A stretch of 41,473 nucleotides of DNA from Oscillospiraceae bacterium (GTDB taxonomy: Bacteria; Bacillota; Clostridia; Oscillospirales; CAG-272): positions 1 through 41,473 of the forward strand of contig SVSB01000026.1 in NCBI GenBank assembly GCA_015064505.1. Reading direction: 5' to 3'. This document shows, piece by piece, positions 8,809 through 18,300 of this stretch. Below the pieces are notes generated by a model, which worked only from the letters and a program-made list of their open reading frames with translations, had not been told where the DNA came from and searched no databases. Position 1 is the first letter of the stretch; every line of letters begins with the position of its first letter. Made by a program: the position numbers and the translations under genes.

Positions 8809-9469
8809 TTTTATCGGAGCAGTATCCAACGGAGTATTTGACCTCAAGAATTATCTCATCTGCACTGTTGCCGCACTCATATGCGGTATAATAGTCGCCG
8901 TTGCCGCCTCCCTCCGCGGAAGAATTTCCCCAAGCTTCCGTCTCTCCCTTATTCTTTTGCCCGCTATCGTTGAGACCGTTATCCTGATGGTAAGCGGCAA
9001 TATCGGAACGGGAATCGCCGTTGCGGGCGCCTTCTCCCTTATCCGCTTCCGTTCCGTTCCCGGAAAGGCAAGCGACATAACCCTTATCTTTTTAAGCATG
9101 ACCGCGGGTATCACCTGTGCCGCAGGCTACGTTGGCGTTGCCGTTTTATTCAGCGTTCTCATCAGCATCGTTGCCGTTATTCTTGCAAAGCTCAACCCCG
9201 TAAACAACGGCGAGCTTGATCTGAAGATCGTATGTCCCGAGACGCTTTCTTACGTAAACGCCTTTGACGAGGTATTTGCAGAGTTTACAAAATCGCACCG
9301 CCTCGTTAAGGTAAAAACCACCGATATGGGAAGCCTTTATAAGCTCTATTACAAGGTTTCCGTAAAGGACGTGAAGCGCTCCAAGGAATTCATTGATGCC
9401 ATTCGTTGCATCAACGGAAATCTGGAAATCTATCTTGCCGAAGCCGACGAAAGGAACGAAGAACTATGA
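8801..9469 (+). CDS. DUF4956 family membrane protein
   Basis: 222 residues. Four hydrophobic helices fill residues about 18-130 (LICTVAALICGIIVAVAASL, LSLILLPAIVETVILMV, GTGIAVAGAFSLIRFRSVPG, VGVAVLFSVLISIVAVIL). A soluble C-terminal domain of about 80 residues with a ferredoxin-like pattern (LDLKIVCPETLSYVNAF..., VSVKDVKRSKEFIDAIR) follows. GAFSLIRFRSVPGK is the conserved signature. The ATG overlaps the VTC gene by 8 bp and has AGGAG upstream; the stop overlaps the next start (ATGA). DUF4956 genes commonly sit beside VTC genes in Firmicutes. A membrane partner for polyphosphate synthesis or translocation is a reasonable inference, not shown. Confidence 0.9.
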   Translation: MFDFIGAVSNGVFDLKNYLICTVAALICGIIVAVAASLRGRISPSFRLSLILLPAIVETVILMVSGNIGTGIAVAGAFSLIRFRSVPGKASDITLIFLSMTAGITCAAGYVGVAVLFSVLISIVAVILAKLNPVNNGELDLKIVCPETLSYVNAFDEVFAEFTKSHRLVKVKTTDMGSLYKLYYKVSVKDVKRSKEFIDAIRCINGNLEIYLAEADERNEEL

Positions 9470-11187
9470 GAAAAAGCTCTTTAATTCTTGCTCTGTTGCT
9501 TTGCTTTTCCCTTTTCTCCTGCACTGCTCCCCAAGATGTCGTACGTCATCAGTACGCAGTGGACTTAAGCGCAGATCCTGAGGATACCTCTCTTATCGAT
9601 TTTGCGTTTTCCGCAAGAGATACCAACGCAACTTACGATGCAGGTACCGCCACAACAATTACCCTTGATAACGAAAACACCGTCATAAATGGCGCCGGCG
9701 CTTCTCTTGCAGACGGTAATCTGCTCATAAACAAGGAAGGCACTTATATCCTTTCGGGTAAATATACCGTTGGAATGCTCCGCGTGGAATGCACAGATAC
9801 CGAGAAGGTGCAGATTGTGCTTAACGGCGTTGAGATATACTCACCGAACTCTCCTGCCGTTTACGTTAAGCAGGCAGATAAGGTATTCTTTACCCTTGCC
9901 AAGGGCACGGAAAACAAGCTCACCGACGGAGATAAGTACACCATTATCGACGGCAACTCCGAAATTGACGCCGCGCTCTTCAGCCGCGCGGATATGACAG
10001 TAAACGGAGAGGGTAAGCTTCTTATCTACGGTAACAACAAGCACGGAATAATCTCCAAGGACGATCTTGTTATCACCGGCGGAGATATTCAGATCCGTAG
10101 TAAAAAGGTTGCTCTTAACGGCAAGGATTGCGTTAAGATCGGCGGCGGCAACATCGTGCTAGACGCGGGCAGCGACGGAATCCGTTCCGATAACAACGAT
10201 TCTCCCGATAAAGGTTATATATACATAAACGGCGGCACTCTCAAGATCGACGCAGAAAGAGACGGCATTCAATCCGAGAACGTACTGCGAATCGACGACG
10301 GCGATATCTCCCTTAACTGCGGAGGCGGAAGCGAAAACACCGTTGAAAGCAACAAAGAAGTTGATAAGCAGCCCGAGGTCATTGACCCAAACAAGGCAGC
10401 AGACGAGGATAAGCCCGAATCCTACAAGGGCATAAAATCTGAGAAGGATATGATAATCAACGGCGGACGCATAATCGCAGATACCGCCGATATAAGCCTT
10501 TATGCTGAGGGTTGTCTGGTAATAAGCGGTGGCGCAATAAAGCTTTCCTCCGGCGGCGACGCAGCAGTTGCGGAAAAGAGCTTCAGCCAGAGCGGCGGTG
10601 CTCTGTACGTTACCAAGGCGCTGAACGCAATAAGATCAACTGCCGCCCATATCTCAGGCGGCGAAACGAGTCTCATCTGCAGTGAGATCGGAATCACTCT
10701 TACCGGTGCCTTCCAGATATCCGGCGGCTACCTTATAGCCAAGACCGCCAATGGCGCAGTAAACGCAGGCTCCACTCTCCTCGTATCCGGCGGTGCCGTG
10801 CTTGCGGACGTTCCCGCAGACGGCAGATCCCTTCCCTTCACCGCTTCTGCATCCGCTATCTGCGGAGGATACGTTGCAGCCCTTTCTAACGGCTCTGCAA
10901 GCGCCTTTGATAGCACCTCCACTCAGTTGAGCGTATCTAAAACCATTGGCGCTCAAAGCGAAAAAACAGCCATTGCACTTTGCGATGAAAAGGGCAAGGT
11001 TGTGGTTTCCTTCACCGCAAGCGGTGCATTTGACAGCGTGCTGCTCTCCTCCCCCTCTATCAAGGCGGGAAAGACCTACTCCATAATGGTGGGCGGCACG
11101 GCAGAAGCCGCAGACGCAAACGGATATACCTACGGCGGCGCTCTCAACGGAGGCACCTCCGTTGGCGATATCGAATTTGCTAAATAA
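9466..11187 (+). CDS. Cthe_2159/DUF4353-type beta-helix polysaccharide-binding lipoprotein
   Basis: 573 residues from the ATG that overlaps the DUF4956 stop. The signal peptide carries a lipobox (SLFSC, Cys19). The remainder is a right-handed parallel beta-helix built of short repeats with recurring G-G/D-I turns (LLINKEGTYILSGKY, VTNGEGKLLIYGNNKHGI, VITGGDIQIRSKK, DGIRSDNNDSPDKGYIYING, GIKSEKDMIINGG). This pattern matches the Clostridium thermocellum Cthe_2159 family, whose founding member is a pectate-lyase-like fold that binds acidic polysaccharide and calcium. A C-terminal domain (about 500-573) is less repetitive. Its coupling to the VTC and DUF4956 genes places an outer-face glycan-binding protein in a putative polyphosphate operon. 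Confidence 0.88.
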   Translation: MRKSSLILALLLCFSLFSCTAPQDVVRHQYAVDLSADPEDTSLIDFAFSARDTNATYDAGTATTITLDNENTVINGAGASLADGNLLINKEGTYILSGKYTVGMLRVECTDTEKVQIVLNGVEIYSPNSPAVYVKQADKVFFTLAKGTENKLTDGDKYTIIDGNSEIDAALFSRADMTVNGEGKLLIYGNNKHGIISKDDLVITGGDIQIRSKKVALNGKDCVKIGGGNIVLDAGSDGIRSDNNDSPDKGYIYINGGTLKIDAERDGIQSENVLRIDDGDISLNCGGGSENTVESNKEVDKQPEVIDPNKAADEDKPESYKGIKSEKDMIINGGRIIADTADISLYAEGCLVISGGAIKLSSGGDAAVAEKSFSQSGGALYVTKALNAIRSTAAHISGGETSLICSEIGITLTGAFQISGGYLIAKTANGAVNAGSTLLVSGGAVLADVPADGRSLPFTASASAICGGYVAALSNGSASAFDSTSTQLSVSKTIGAQSEKTAIALCDEKGKVVVSFTASGAFDSVLLSSPSIKAGKTYSIMVGGTAEAADANGYTYGGALNGGTSVGDIEFAK

Positions 11188-11194
11188 CTCTTCA

Positions 11195-11229
11195 AAAAAG
11201 CCCGACGGAGCTCCGTCGGACTTTTTTAT
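11195..11229. terminator. Terminator between convergent operons
   Basis: AAAAAAGCCCGACGGAG / CTCCGTCGGACTTTTTT stem with A and T runs on its two sides. It serves the plus-strand VTC operon and the minus-strand sulfatase operon. Confidence 0.9.
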
Positions 11230-12783
11230 TTACTTATTCTTCCCGCGAAGATAATCAGCAATGGAATCGGCAGGCACTCCCGGGTCTTCGGAAACGTAAG
11301 CCTCGTCAAACCAATATCCGCGGGGATGCCGCTTTGAGCGATATCTGTTGTGGGGCGCGGGTATGGGGTCATCTGCCCTTAATATAGCCGCAGTAAGCTC
11401 TGCAAGCATATCCGTCTTTTGCGCGGCATATTCCGATGCGCTCCAAATGTTGTTTATCTCATAGGGATCCCTTTTCAGATCGTAAAGCTGACCGTTGCCC
11501 ATCATATCCATTATGATCTTCATATCCCCCTTGCGGAGAGCGCGGAGCTGACCGCCCGAAGTCCACGAGCTGATGCAGGCAAAGGTGGTACCGTCGGTAA
11601 TGCACCTGTCGTCGGCAGGAGTAAGCTTATCTTTTTCGTTCCAATAAAGACCGCCGTGACCGAATTCGCAGAATGCAGTGTCAAATTCCTTTTCGGGAAC
11701 CTTCTCACCGCGCAGCAACGGAACCAGACTTTTTCCCTGATTGCCGAAGGACACGGGTTCTCCGCACAATTCGCACACGGTGGGCAAAATATCAACCAGA
11801 TTAACGCAGCTTTCGTTATCGCAACGGGAAACGAATCCCGGCCCCTGCCACGCCATAGTGATCCTGCAAAGAACCTCGGGAAGACCGACGCCCTTGCGGA
11901 TCAGACCGTATTCGCCAACGAAATCTCCGTGATCCGACAGAAAAACGACGACGGTGTTATCACGCAATCCTCTTGTCTCAAGACCTTCCATAAACCTTCT
12001 GAACTGATCGTCGATAAGCCTCAGCATACCGTGATAATTGGATCTGGTTCTGGCAATTCGTTTTTCGCAGTCCTCACCCAGAACGTATTCCCATGCCTTT
12101 CTCTCCCACACGTAGTCACTACCCTTCAGCTCACAGCACTCGGCACCGCAAGCAACGGGAGGCAGACTTTCGGGCGGGAACATATCAAAATAAGGCTCGG
12201 GCACCTGATAGGGATTGTGCGGCTCGGCAAAGGACAGCCACATAAAGAACGGATCGTCGCCTCTGTGATTATCAATAAAATCAAAAGCCGCGGATACGTT
12301 TCTGTAAGGATGCTGGTTTTCAACGCCTCCCGGGGACGGCACGTGGCTTTCCATATGCTTTGAGGCGCTGAGAAAATCCTCAAACTCCTTTTGCTCGTCG
12401 GAAAAAGTTCCGTCGTCCTTCGTTCCAAGATGTCCCGTTGCCTTAACGTAATCAAAATCCTTAAGAGCACGATAAGTGTGATTTTTTCCGCACAAAGCGG
12501 TTTTATATCCCGCACGCTTAACGACATCCAGAATATCGTCACCGCGCACCACGTCGGCAATATTGTGGTTCGTGCGCACCTTATGGCACGAGGGATATCT
12601 GCCTGTGAACATACTGGTTCTTGCAGGCAAACAGACGGGATTTGGTGTATAAGCTCTCCGCATATCCACGCCCGCTTCTGCAAAACTATCGAGATACGGC
12701 ATAGTATCAAGTGCGTATCCGCAGCCGCGCCGCAAATCGGCACGGTGCTGATCGGTCATAACTATTACTATATTCGGTTTCAT
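11230..12783 (-). CDS. Type I sulfatase (Cys-type, formylglycine-dependent)
   Basis: 517-residue arylsulfatase-family hydrolase that removes sulfate esters, probably from host or algal glycans. The metal site begins with VIVMTDQHRADLRR (D11). The maturation motif PVCLPARTSMFTGRYP carries Cys51 in the C-x-P-x-R context, so the cysteine must be converted to formylglycine. The distal metal residues are in VVFLSDHGDFVGEYGL. No signal peptide is visible, so it acts in the cytoplasm on imported material or leaves by another route. No anSME or FGE maturase lies in this window. It is the last gene of the operon that includes a solute-binding lipoprotein, which fits import of a sulfated oligosaccharide. 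The start has AGGTGA ahead of ATG. Confidence 0.93.
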   Translation of the reverse strand: MKPNIVIVMTDQHRADLRRGCGYALDTMPYLDSFAEAGVDMRRAYTPNPVCLPARTSMFTGRYPSCHKVRTNHNIADVVRGDDILDVVKRAGYKTALCGKNHTYRALKDFDYVKATGHLGTKDDGTFSDEQKEFEDFLSASKHMESHVPSPGGVENQHPYRNVSAAFDFIDNHRGDDPFFMWLSFAEPHNPYQVPEPYFDMFPPESLPPVACGAECCELKGSDYVWERKAWEYVLGEDCEKRIARTRSNYHGMLRLIDDQFRRFMEGLETRGLRDNTVVVFLSDHGDFVGEYGLIRKGVGLPEVLCRITMAWQGPGFVSRCDNESCVNLVDILPTVCELCGEPVSFGNQGKSLVPLLRGEKVPEKEFDTAFCEFGHGGLYWNEKDKLTPADDRCITDGTTFACISSWTSGGQLRALRKGDMKIIMDMMGNGQLYDLKRDPYEINNIWSASEYAAQKTDMLAELTAAILRADDPIPAPHNRYRSKRHPRGYWFDEAYVSEDPGVPADSIADYLRGKNK

Positions 12784-12796
12784 ATTTTCACCTATT

Positions 12797-12851
12797 TGAA
12801 AAGGTCGTAAACTTAATTTACGACCTTTTCTTTTTCGCGACCTTACGGTCG
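12797..12851 (-). terminator. Two hairpins between solute-binding protein and sulfatase genes
   Basis: The first hairpin pairs GAAAAGGTCGTAAA with TTTACGACCTTTTC around a 5-nt loop (about 12798-12829). A second, shorter one (CGACC-TTAC-GGTCG, 12838-12851) lies next to it. On the minus strand the larger stem ends in its own T run and then runs directly into the sulfatase ribosome site, so it could act as a partial terminator or a 3'-end stabiliser for the upstream message. Confidence 0.6.
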
Positions 12852-12861
12852 AAGACGTTAT

Positions 12862-14370
12862 TTATTTATCGGTCTTGGAAAACTGGGTGTTGATCTGCTT
12901 GATCTGGATATTTGCTGCGCGGGTAGCTCTTTCAACGCTGGAAGCAAAGGTGTCGATCTTGTTGTCGCTTACGAGAGTGGGAATATTACTTGTAAAGCTA
13001 CCAATCTTGTAGTATGCACCAACGTCGAATACGCGGCTACCGAAGATGATATCAAGCATCTCTGCGCTTTCCTCATCGCGGATAATGCTACCAACAAGGG
13101 TCTTTTCGTAGTATGCAGGAGTAAGAGTGCTCTGGGAAGCCCATGCAAGCACCTCGGTTACTACGCCCGTACGGTCGATATCCTCAGAGAAATAAGGAAT
13201 GCAGAGGAACTGGCAATGGTAAGCGGAAACCAGATGACCGTAGGTCTCCTGATTAGCGTCAAACTTGGGGAAAGGAAGGATACCGAAGTCAGTTTCCTTA
13301 TCGCGGTGCTTGGGAACGGTGTTAAAGGTGGTCATGTAGTAGTATGCAAGATCCTCGTCAAACATCTTGATACGGTTGGGATCCCAAGAGGACGTGGTCT
13401 TATCAAACTTCTGATAGTTAAAGCAATGGTCGGTGTTATGGATCTCGGAGTACTTTTCAAGAACGCCGAGAGCGGTCTGGGTGTTCAGGGTAAGCTCGAT
13501 CTGGCCGTCTGCGTTTACTGTGCAGATGCGGGAGAGAGAGGAGTTAAGAACCGCAAGCGATGCATCGCTCCAGGTCATAAGTCCGTAACGGTCGTTGGTG
13601 TCCATCTTATCATCACCGTTTACGTCCTCACCGATCTTCTTTACCTCTTCAACGAATACGTCGTAGGTCCACTTATCCTCTCTTACCAGCTGATAAGGAT
13701 CGAGAAGGTTGGAATTGCTTGCAAGTATGCCCTTGTTGAACATAATGCAGTGGGTGATGATGTTATCGGTAAGACTGATATCACCTGTGGTGTAAAGAAG
13801 CTTGCCGTTGATGGTAAGATCGCGATTAGCCATCTGATCCCACCAGGAACGGGAGGTATCGATTCCGGGAACCTCGTTAATATCTGCAATATATCCGGAC
13901 TGCGCAAGGTTAGCAACGTCGTAGGTACCGATCATTGCGATATCGTAGTCAAAGGATGCGGCGTCGTACGCCTTCTTCATTTTGGTAAAGCCGGTGCCGC
14001 TTCCGCCGGAGGAGCCGAAGGCAATCTCGTCGATATTCTCGATAACGATGCCAAGCTGGGCCTCAACTGCGGAGTTCTTACGGTAGATAGCGTCGCTTAC
14101 AACGTCTGTGCCAAGTCCGTCGCTCTGGAAATCGTTGTTGTTAAAGTTACCGGTAACGAGGACGGTAAAGGTGTAATCGTCGTAATAAGCGTCTTCGGGG
14201 ATATCGGGCATTTCGGGGGGCTCGGTGGTGACGGTAGGCTCGGTTACGGTGCCGCCGTCGGTAACTGCGGGAGTGGTGTCGCCGGATACGGGGGGAGTTT
14301 TTTCGCCGCATGCGATAACGGTGGGCAGAAGCATTACTGCCATAAGAATAAAGCAAATCAGCTTTTTCAT
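12862..14370 (-). CDS. Extracellular solute-binding lipoprotein, ABC sugar-importer type
   Basis: 502 residues. The signal peptide ends in a lipobox (TVIAC, Cys21), followed by a Thr/Pro/Val-rich linker (about 25-60) and a two-lobe periplasmic-binding fold of the SBP_bac_1 type. Visible marks include DIAMIGTYDVANLAQSGYI, ADINEVPGID, an EF-hand-like loop EDVNGDDKMDTNDRYGLM and W-rich ligand-face segments. It should bind an oligosaccharide outside the membrane and hand it to CUT1-type permeases, but no permease or ATPase gene is present in this operon, so it either shares permeases encoded elsewhere or acts only as a receptor. The start is ATG with AGGAGG upstream, 21 nt after the SGNH lipoprotein gene. 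Confidence 0.88.
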   Translation of the reverse strand: MKKLICFILMAVMLLPTVIACGEKTPPVSGDTTPAVTDGGTVTEPTVTTEPPEMPDIPEDAYYDDYTFTVLVTGNFNNNDFQSDGLGTDVVSDAIYRKNSAVEAQLGIVIENIDEIAFGSSGGSGTGFTKMKKAYDAASFDYDIAMIGTYDVANLAQSGYIADINEVPGIDTSRSWWDQMANRDLTINGKLLYTTGDISLTDNIITHCIMFNKGILASNSNLLDPYQLVREDKWTYDVFVEEVKKIGEDVNGDDKMDTNDRYGLMTWSDASLAVLNSSLSRICTVNADGQIELTLNTQTALGVLEKYSEIHNTDHCFNYQKFDKTTSSWDPNRIKMFDEDLAYYYMTTFNTVPKHRDKETDFGILPFPKFDANQETYGHLVSAYHCQFLCIPYFSEDIDRTGVVTEVLAWASQSTLTPAYYEKTLVGSIIRDEESAEMLDIIFGSRVFDVGAYYKIGSFTSNIPTLVSDNKIDTFASSVERATRAANIQIKQINTQFSKTDK

Positions 14371-14391
14371 GGTTTTCCTCCTGTTTTTTAT

Positions 14392-15384
14392 TTATTTATA
14401 TGCTTTTAAGATCCGGTTTGCAGCCTCCTCGGCCATCAGCTCGTAAAGCTTATCGCCGGGATGCACCGAATCGCTGTAATAAGACGTGCTGGAAAGATCT
14501 CTGTCTGCAGCTTTTGCGTTCCAAAGTGCGGTTGCGTGCTCTGTGGACAGGGTGAACATGTCGATAACGGGACATTCAAGCTTTTTTGCGACCTGCTCAA
14601 TAGCGGGAAGGATAACGTTCTTGAGGTCTTTTATTCTCTGCGCCGTATCAAAGCGGTCGGTGCAAAGAAGCAGATATACCTCGGGGGACGTTTCAAGTCC
14701 GCGGTAAGTATTTACAAGCTTTTCAAGCGCTTCCGTATACTTCTTTGCCGCATCCTTGTTCTGGGCGACGGTGTAAGCATCGTTTGCGCCAAGCATTATA
14801 AGCACGATATTGGGCTTGGAGCGGAGACTGCTGTTATATTCGGGAGAGGCGGTATACGCAATGCTCTGCGCGCTTGCGTACTTATAATCGACCTCGGCGT
14901 TATTTATGGCGTAAGCACGGCTTCTTCCGTAATTAAGCACCACAAAGTTTTTATCGGGTCGCTTCTCCTTGAGTTTAGTCTGGAGCATTGCGGGGTATGC
15001 GGTCTTGGTTCTGTTGGACGCGCCAACTCCGTACGTGATACTGTCGCCAACGCAAGCAATTCTGAGCAGGGCAGGAAGCTCGGGGAGCTCTGCCTTTTCC
15101 TCGCCGTCGGTGGTAGGCGCTTCCGTTACCGCTTCCGTGGTATCGGGTGCGGCAGTGGTTTCCGCAGGCACAGAAGTCGTTTCCACAGGGGCTACGGTAG
15201 TTTCTGCGGGAGCTGAAGAGCCCACATCCGTGTTGCTTTCGGAAGGCGCGGAAGGTACCGCAGAGTCAGACCCTGCGGTACCTTCCGTAATATCGTTTAT
15301 ATCATTTCCGGGCGTAGCAACAGAGCACCCGCAAAAGGGCACCAACATTATTCCAAGCAGAAAAAATGATATAACGCGCTTCAT
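14392..15384 (-). CDS. SGNH/GDSL esterase lipoprotein
   Basis: 330 residues from the ATG at 15384, which has GAGG six bases upstream; an in-frame GTG four codons earlier is part of that ribosome site. The lipobox is PFCGC with lipidated Cys20, followed by a long T/A/E-rich stalk (about 30-105). The catalytic domain has all the blocks: IACVGDSITYG (nucleophile Ser), a conserved Gly/Arg turn (YGRSRAY), LGANDA (block III Asn) and DSVHPG (block V Asp and His). It is probably a surface-tethered carbohydrate esterase such as a deacetylase; the exact acyl group is unknown. It lies 12 nt downstream of the DUF5107-TPR gene in the same operon as a sulfatase, consistent with stripping substituents from a glycan. 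Confidence 0.9.
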   Translation of the reverse strand: MKRVISFFLLGIMLVPFCGCSVATPGNDINDITEGTAGSDSAVPSAPSESNTDVGSSAPAETTVAPVETTSVPAETTAAPDTTEAVTEAPTTDGEEKAELPELPALLRIACVGDSITYGVGASNRTKTAYPAMLQTKLKEKRPDKNFVVLNYGRSRAYAINNAEVDYKYASAQSIAYTASPEYNSSLRSKPNIVLIMLGANDAYTVAQNKDAAKKYTEALEKLVNTYRGLETSPEVYLLLCTDRFDTAQRIKDLKNVILPAIEQVAKKLECPVIDMFTLSTEHATALWNAKAADRDLSSTSYYSDSVHPGDKLYELMAEEAANRILKAYK

Positions 15385-15396
15385 ACTAAACCTCAC

Positions 15397-18300
15397 TTAG
15401 TCAGCGAATTTGTGGAATACGTAAGCTGCGAAGTTGGTGGGATCAAGCTCCTCGGCTGCCTTGATAGCCGCCTCGGCACCTGCCTTATCGCCAAGTCCGA
15501 GAAGACCGAATGCCTTAAGAACGTTACCTTTTACAACGTGACGCTCAGCAAAGTTGTACTCGAAGGGGCAGGGGCAAGGAGAACCAACGCCGTAGTAAGC
15601 GGGGATATCCTTATCCTCGATCTCCTTCTCACCGTTTGCGATCATCAGCTTGAGGAGAGCCTCGGCCTCGTCCTTCTTACCGTCTGCAAGATATGCAAGA
15701 GCGCGGAAGTAGGAGATCTCGGTGGGAGCTGCGTGATCTATCTCAGCCTCGGCAAGATACTCTGCGTACTTTGCATCGTTGCCGCATTCCTTAGCGGCTA
15801 CGGCTGCACCGTAATTGAGGTGGGACTCCTGTGCGAAGTAGTTCTTCTCTTCTCCGTAGCAGAGGGGGAAGGTATAGCCCTTCTCGAACTCAGCAAGAGC
15901 AGCAGCAGCATTGCCGTTCTTCAGTGCCTCAAATCCGCGGAGCGTGTAGAGCCATGCGTGATGACGGGTAAGGTTGCCCTCGCCGCCCTCATAGGTATGG
16001 AAGCGATGATCAAGGAGAATATCGCGTGCCTCGTCAAGTCTGCCGAGCTGGGTGAGGATGATGGACTTATCAAGAGTGCAATCGTCTCTGTCGGCGCAAA
16101 GCTCGGGATACTTGTTGTGAAGCTCAAGTCTTTCCTCAAGGGACTTGCCGCCGTTCTTCTTAAGCTGGCAGAGCTCGTAGAAGATACGGGACTGAGTGGG
16201 AGCGTTGTCAAGCGCGTTCTGAAGTGCGTTCAGAGCCTTGTCGTAATCGTGCTTCTTATCGTAGTAAGCAAGACCGAGGTTACGCCAAGCGGGAGCAAGA
16301 GTAGGAATAGCGGCAACCGCTGCCTCCCACATCTCGATAGCGTCGTCGTAACGGAAGCGGTCGTAGTAGAGACAACCAAGGTAGTACTTAGCCATGGGAG
16401 TATCGGCAAACTTAAGTACTGCGATATCGTCAAGACGTGCGGGGAAGCAAAGCGCCCAATCAAGCTTTTCAGCCGCTTCTGCATAGCTTCTGTCGCCTGT
16501 GATGTACGCCTTGTGGTAAAGCACCTCGGGCTTGGTCTGATCGGCCTTATCGAGCTCTGCGAGAGCATCAGCCTTAAGGCCTGCGCGCATATAATCAACT
16601 GCACGGTCAATAAAGTACTCGTGCTTGTCGGGCTCTGCGTCAAAGAGGGGGTCAAGCTCCGCAATTCTCTTCTCGATCTCGGCATCACCCGTCAGCTTGC
16701 TCTTAAGACGGAGAGCGTTCAGGTTCATTGTGTTAACGGAGAGAGAAACGTCAAGATGCTCGATAGCAAGCTCGATATTGCCGCGCTTAACGTCGATCTC
16801 TGCAAGTGCGTAATAGCCTGCAGACATATACTTGTAGCTCCATACGGCACGGTAGATAGCGTCGTACGCCTCATCGTCGCGGCCAAGGAAGCGGAGCGCG
16901 ATACCCTTTATGTAGAGAGCCTCGGTATCGTCGGGATTGTCGTTACGGAGAGTGAGACGCTCGATAGCCTTGTCGGCGTACTCGATAGCCTTCTCAAACA
17001 GTCCGCGGTTAAGCATCATACCCGCAAGTGCGGTGTTGCAGCGGGAATCGCCGGGATCGCGGGAGAGAGCCTCAAGGTAGTAATCCTCGGGCTGATATGC
17101 AAAGTGTCTGTACTGCTCAAGGTGCTTACCGTTGATAAAGAGCTCCTCAACGGTCTTAATTTCCTTGGGAGGAAGTGCGGGCTTACGAACCTTGATGGGC
17201 TTCTTGTTGCCGCGCTGATAGTACTTGTATCCAACGAGCTCGTTGCCCTCTGCATCGGTATAGCTTGCGCTTACCTTGGTAAAGTCAACGCCCTCTGCGT
17301 CAACGAGCTTCTGGTAGGTCTGCTCGGGAGAGCAGTCAACTCTCTCGTCAAGAAGGATCTTATCGCCTTCCTTAAGAACGATCCTGCCGTTCTTGAAGTC
17401 ACCGGTAGCGTAAAGGCCGACGTAGATCTTGCCGTCGCGCTCCTCAACGTTGATAGCAGCGTCGATGGTAGCGTTCTTTACCTCTCCGATGTCGCGTACG
17501 GGATACCAGTACTGATCAAAGGTACGGGTCTCGTAAGGCATAAGCCAGGTAAAGTCAGGCTGGTTATCGGTGTAAACACCGGTCATAAGCTCAACGTAAG
17601 TGGAGCCGTCGTCGGTAAGGTTGGAGCACCACTTCTTACCGAAGGGGTGGTTACCCCAGTGCCAGAGCTTCTTACCGGGGGAGATGTGATGGTTTGCAAC
17701 GGTTACGATACCGCACTGCTTGGAGTGATCGTAGCCGGAGATAAAGTCCGCATCGCTCTGTCCCTTGGAAACAAGGTAGGAGGAAGGAACGCGAACCGCG
17801 GAAAGGTCGTGGATATCGGTGCCGTCGCCGAAATCGAAGGGACGGGCAGTGTGATATACGCCCTTTGCGATAGGCCACTCAAGAACTGCGCGTCTGTCGT
17901 GGTCGTTTACGTACTCAACGTCCGGCGGGAATACAACGCGGTAATCGTCGTTGATCTCAACCGCAAGGTTTGCCCACCACATAACGGGCTGACGGTAGGG
18001 GGTTCTGTTGTAAAGCTGAACCTTTGCACGGAAGTAGGATCTGCCGGGAACGATGGTGATTCCCGCCATACCCTTCATTCTGTAAAGGGGATCAACCTCA
18101 CCTACCCAAACGGTCTTCTCGCCCTTTTCGTTCTCCTCTATCTTTGCTTCAAGAGGCATATAGGTAGTGGGGCGATGATGCTGAGGCCAGTTAAATTCGA
18201 TACCGCCGGATACCCAAGGACCGGCAACGCCAACCATTGCGGGCTTGATTACCTTGTTGTGGTAAACGAAGTCGTAGCCTGTGGTCTTGTCGAGCGCGCG

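Noticed and set aside
12784-12861. Riboswitch ahead of the sulfatase gene
   Set aside because: Only two simple hairpins are present in 78 nt, with no multi-stem aptamer; a partial terminator or RNA stabiliser explains them better.
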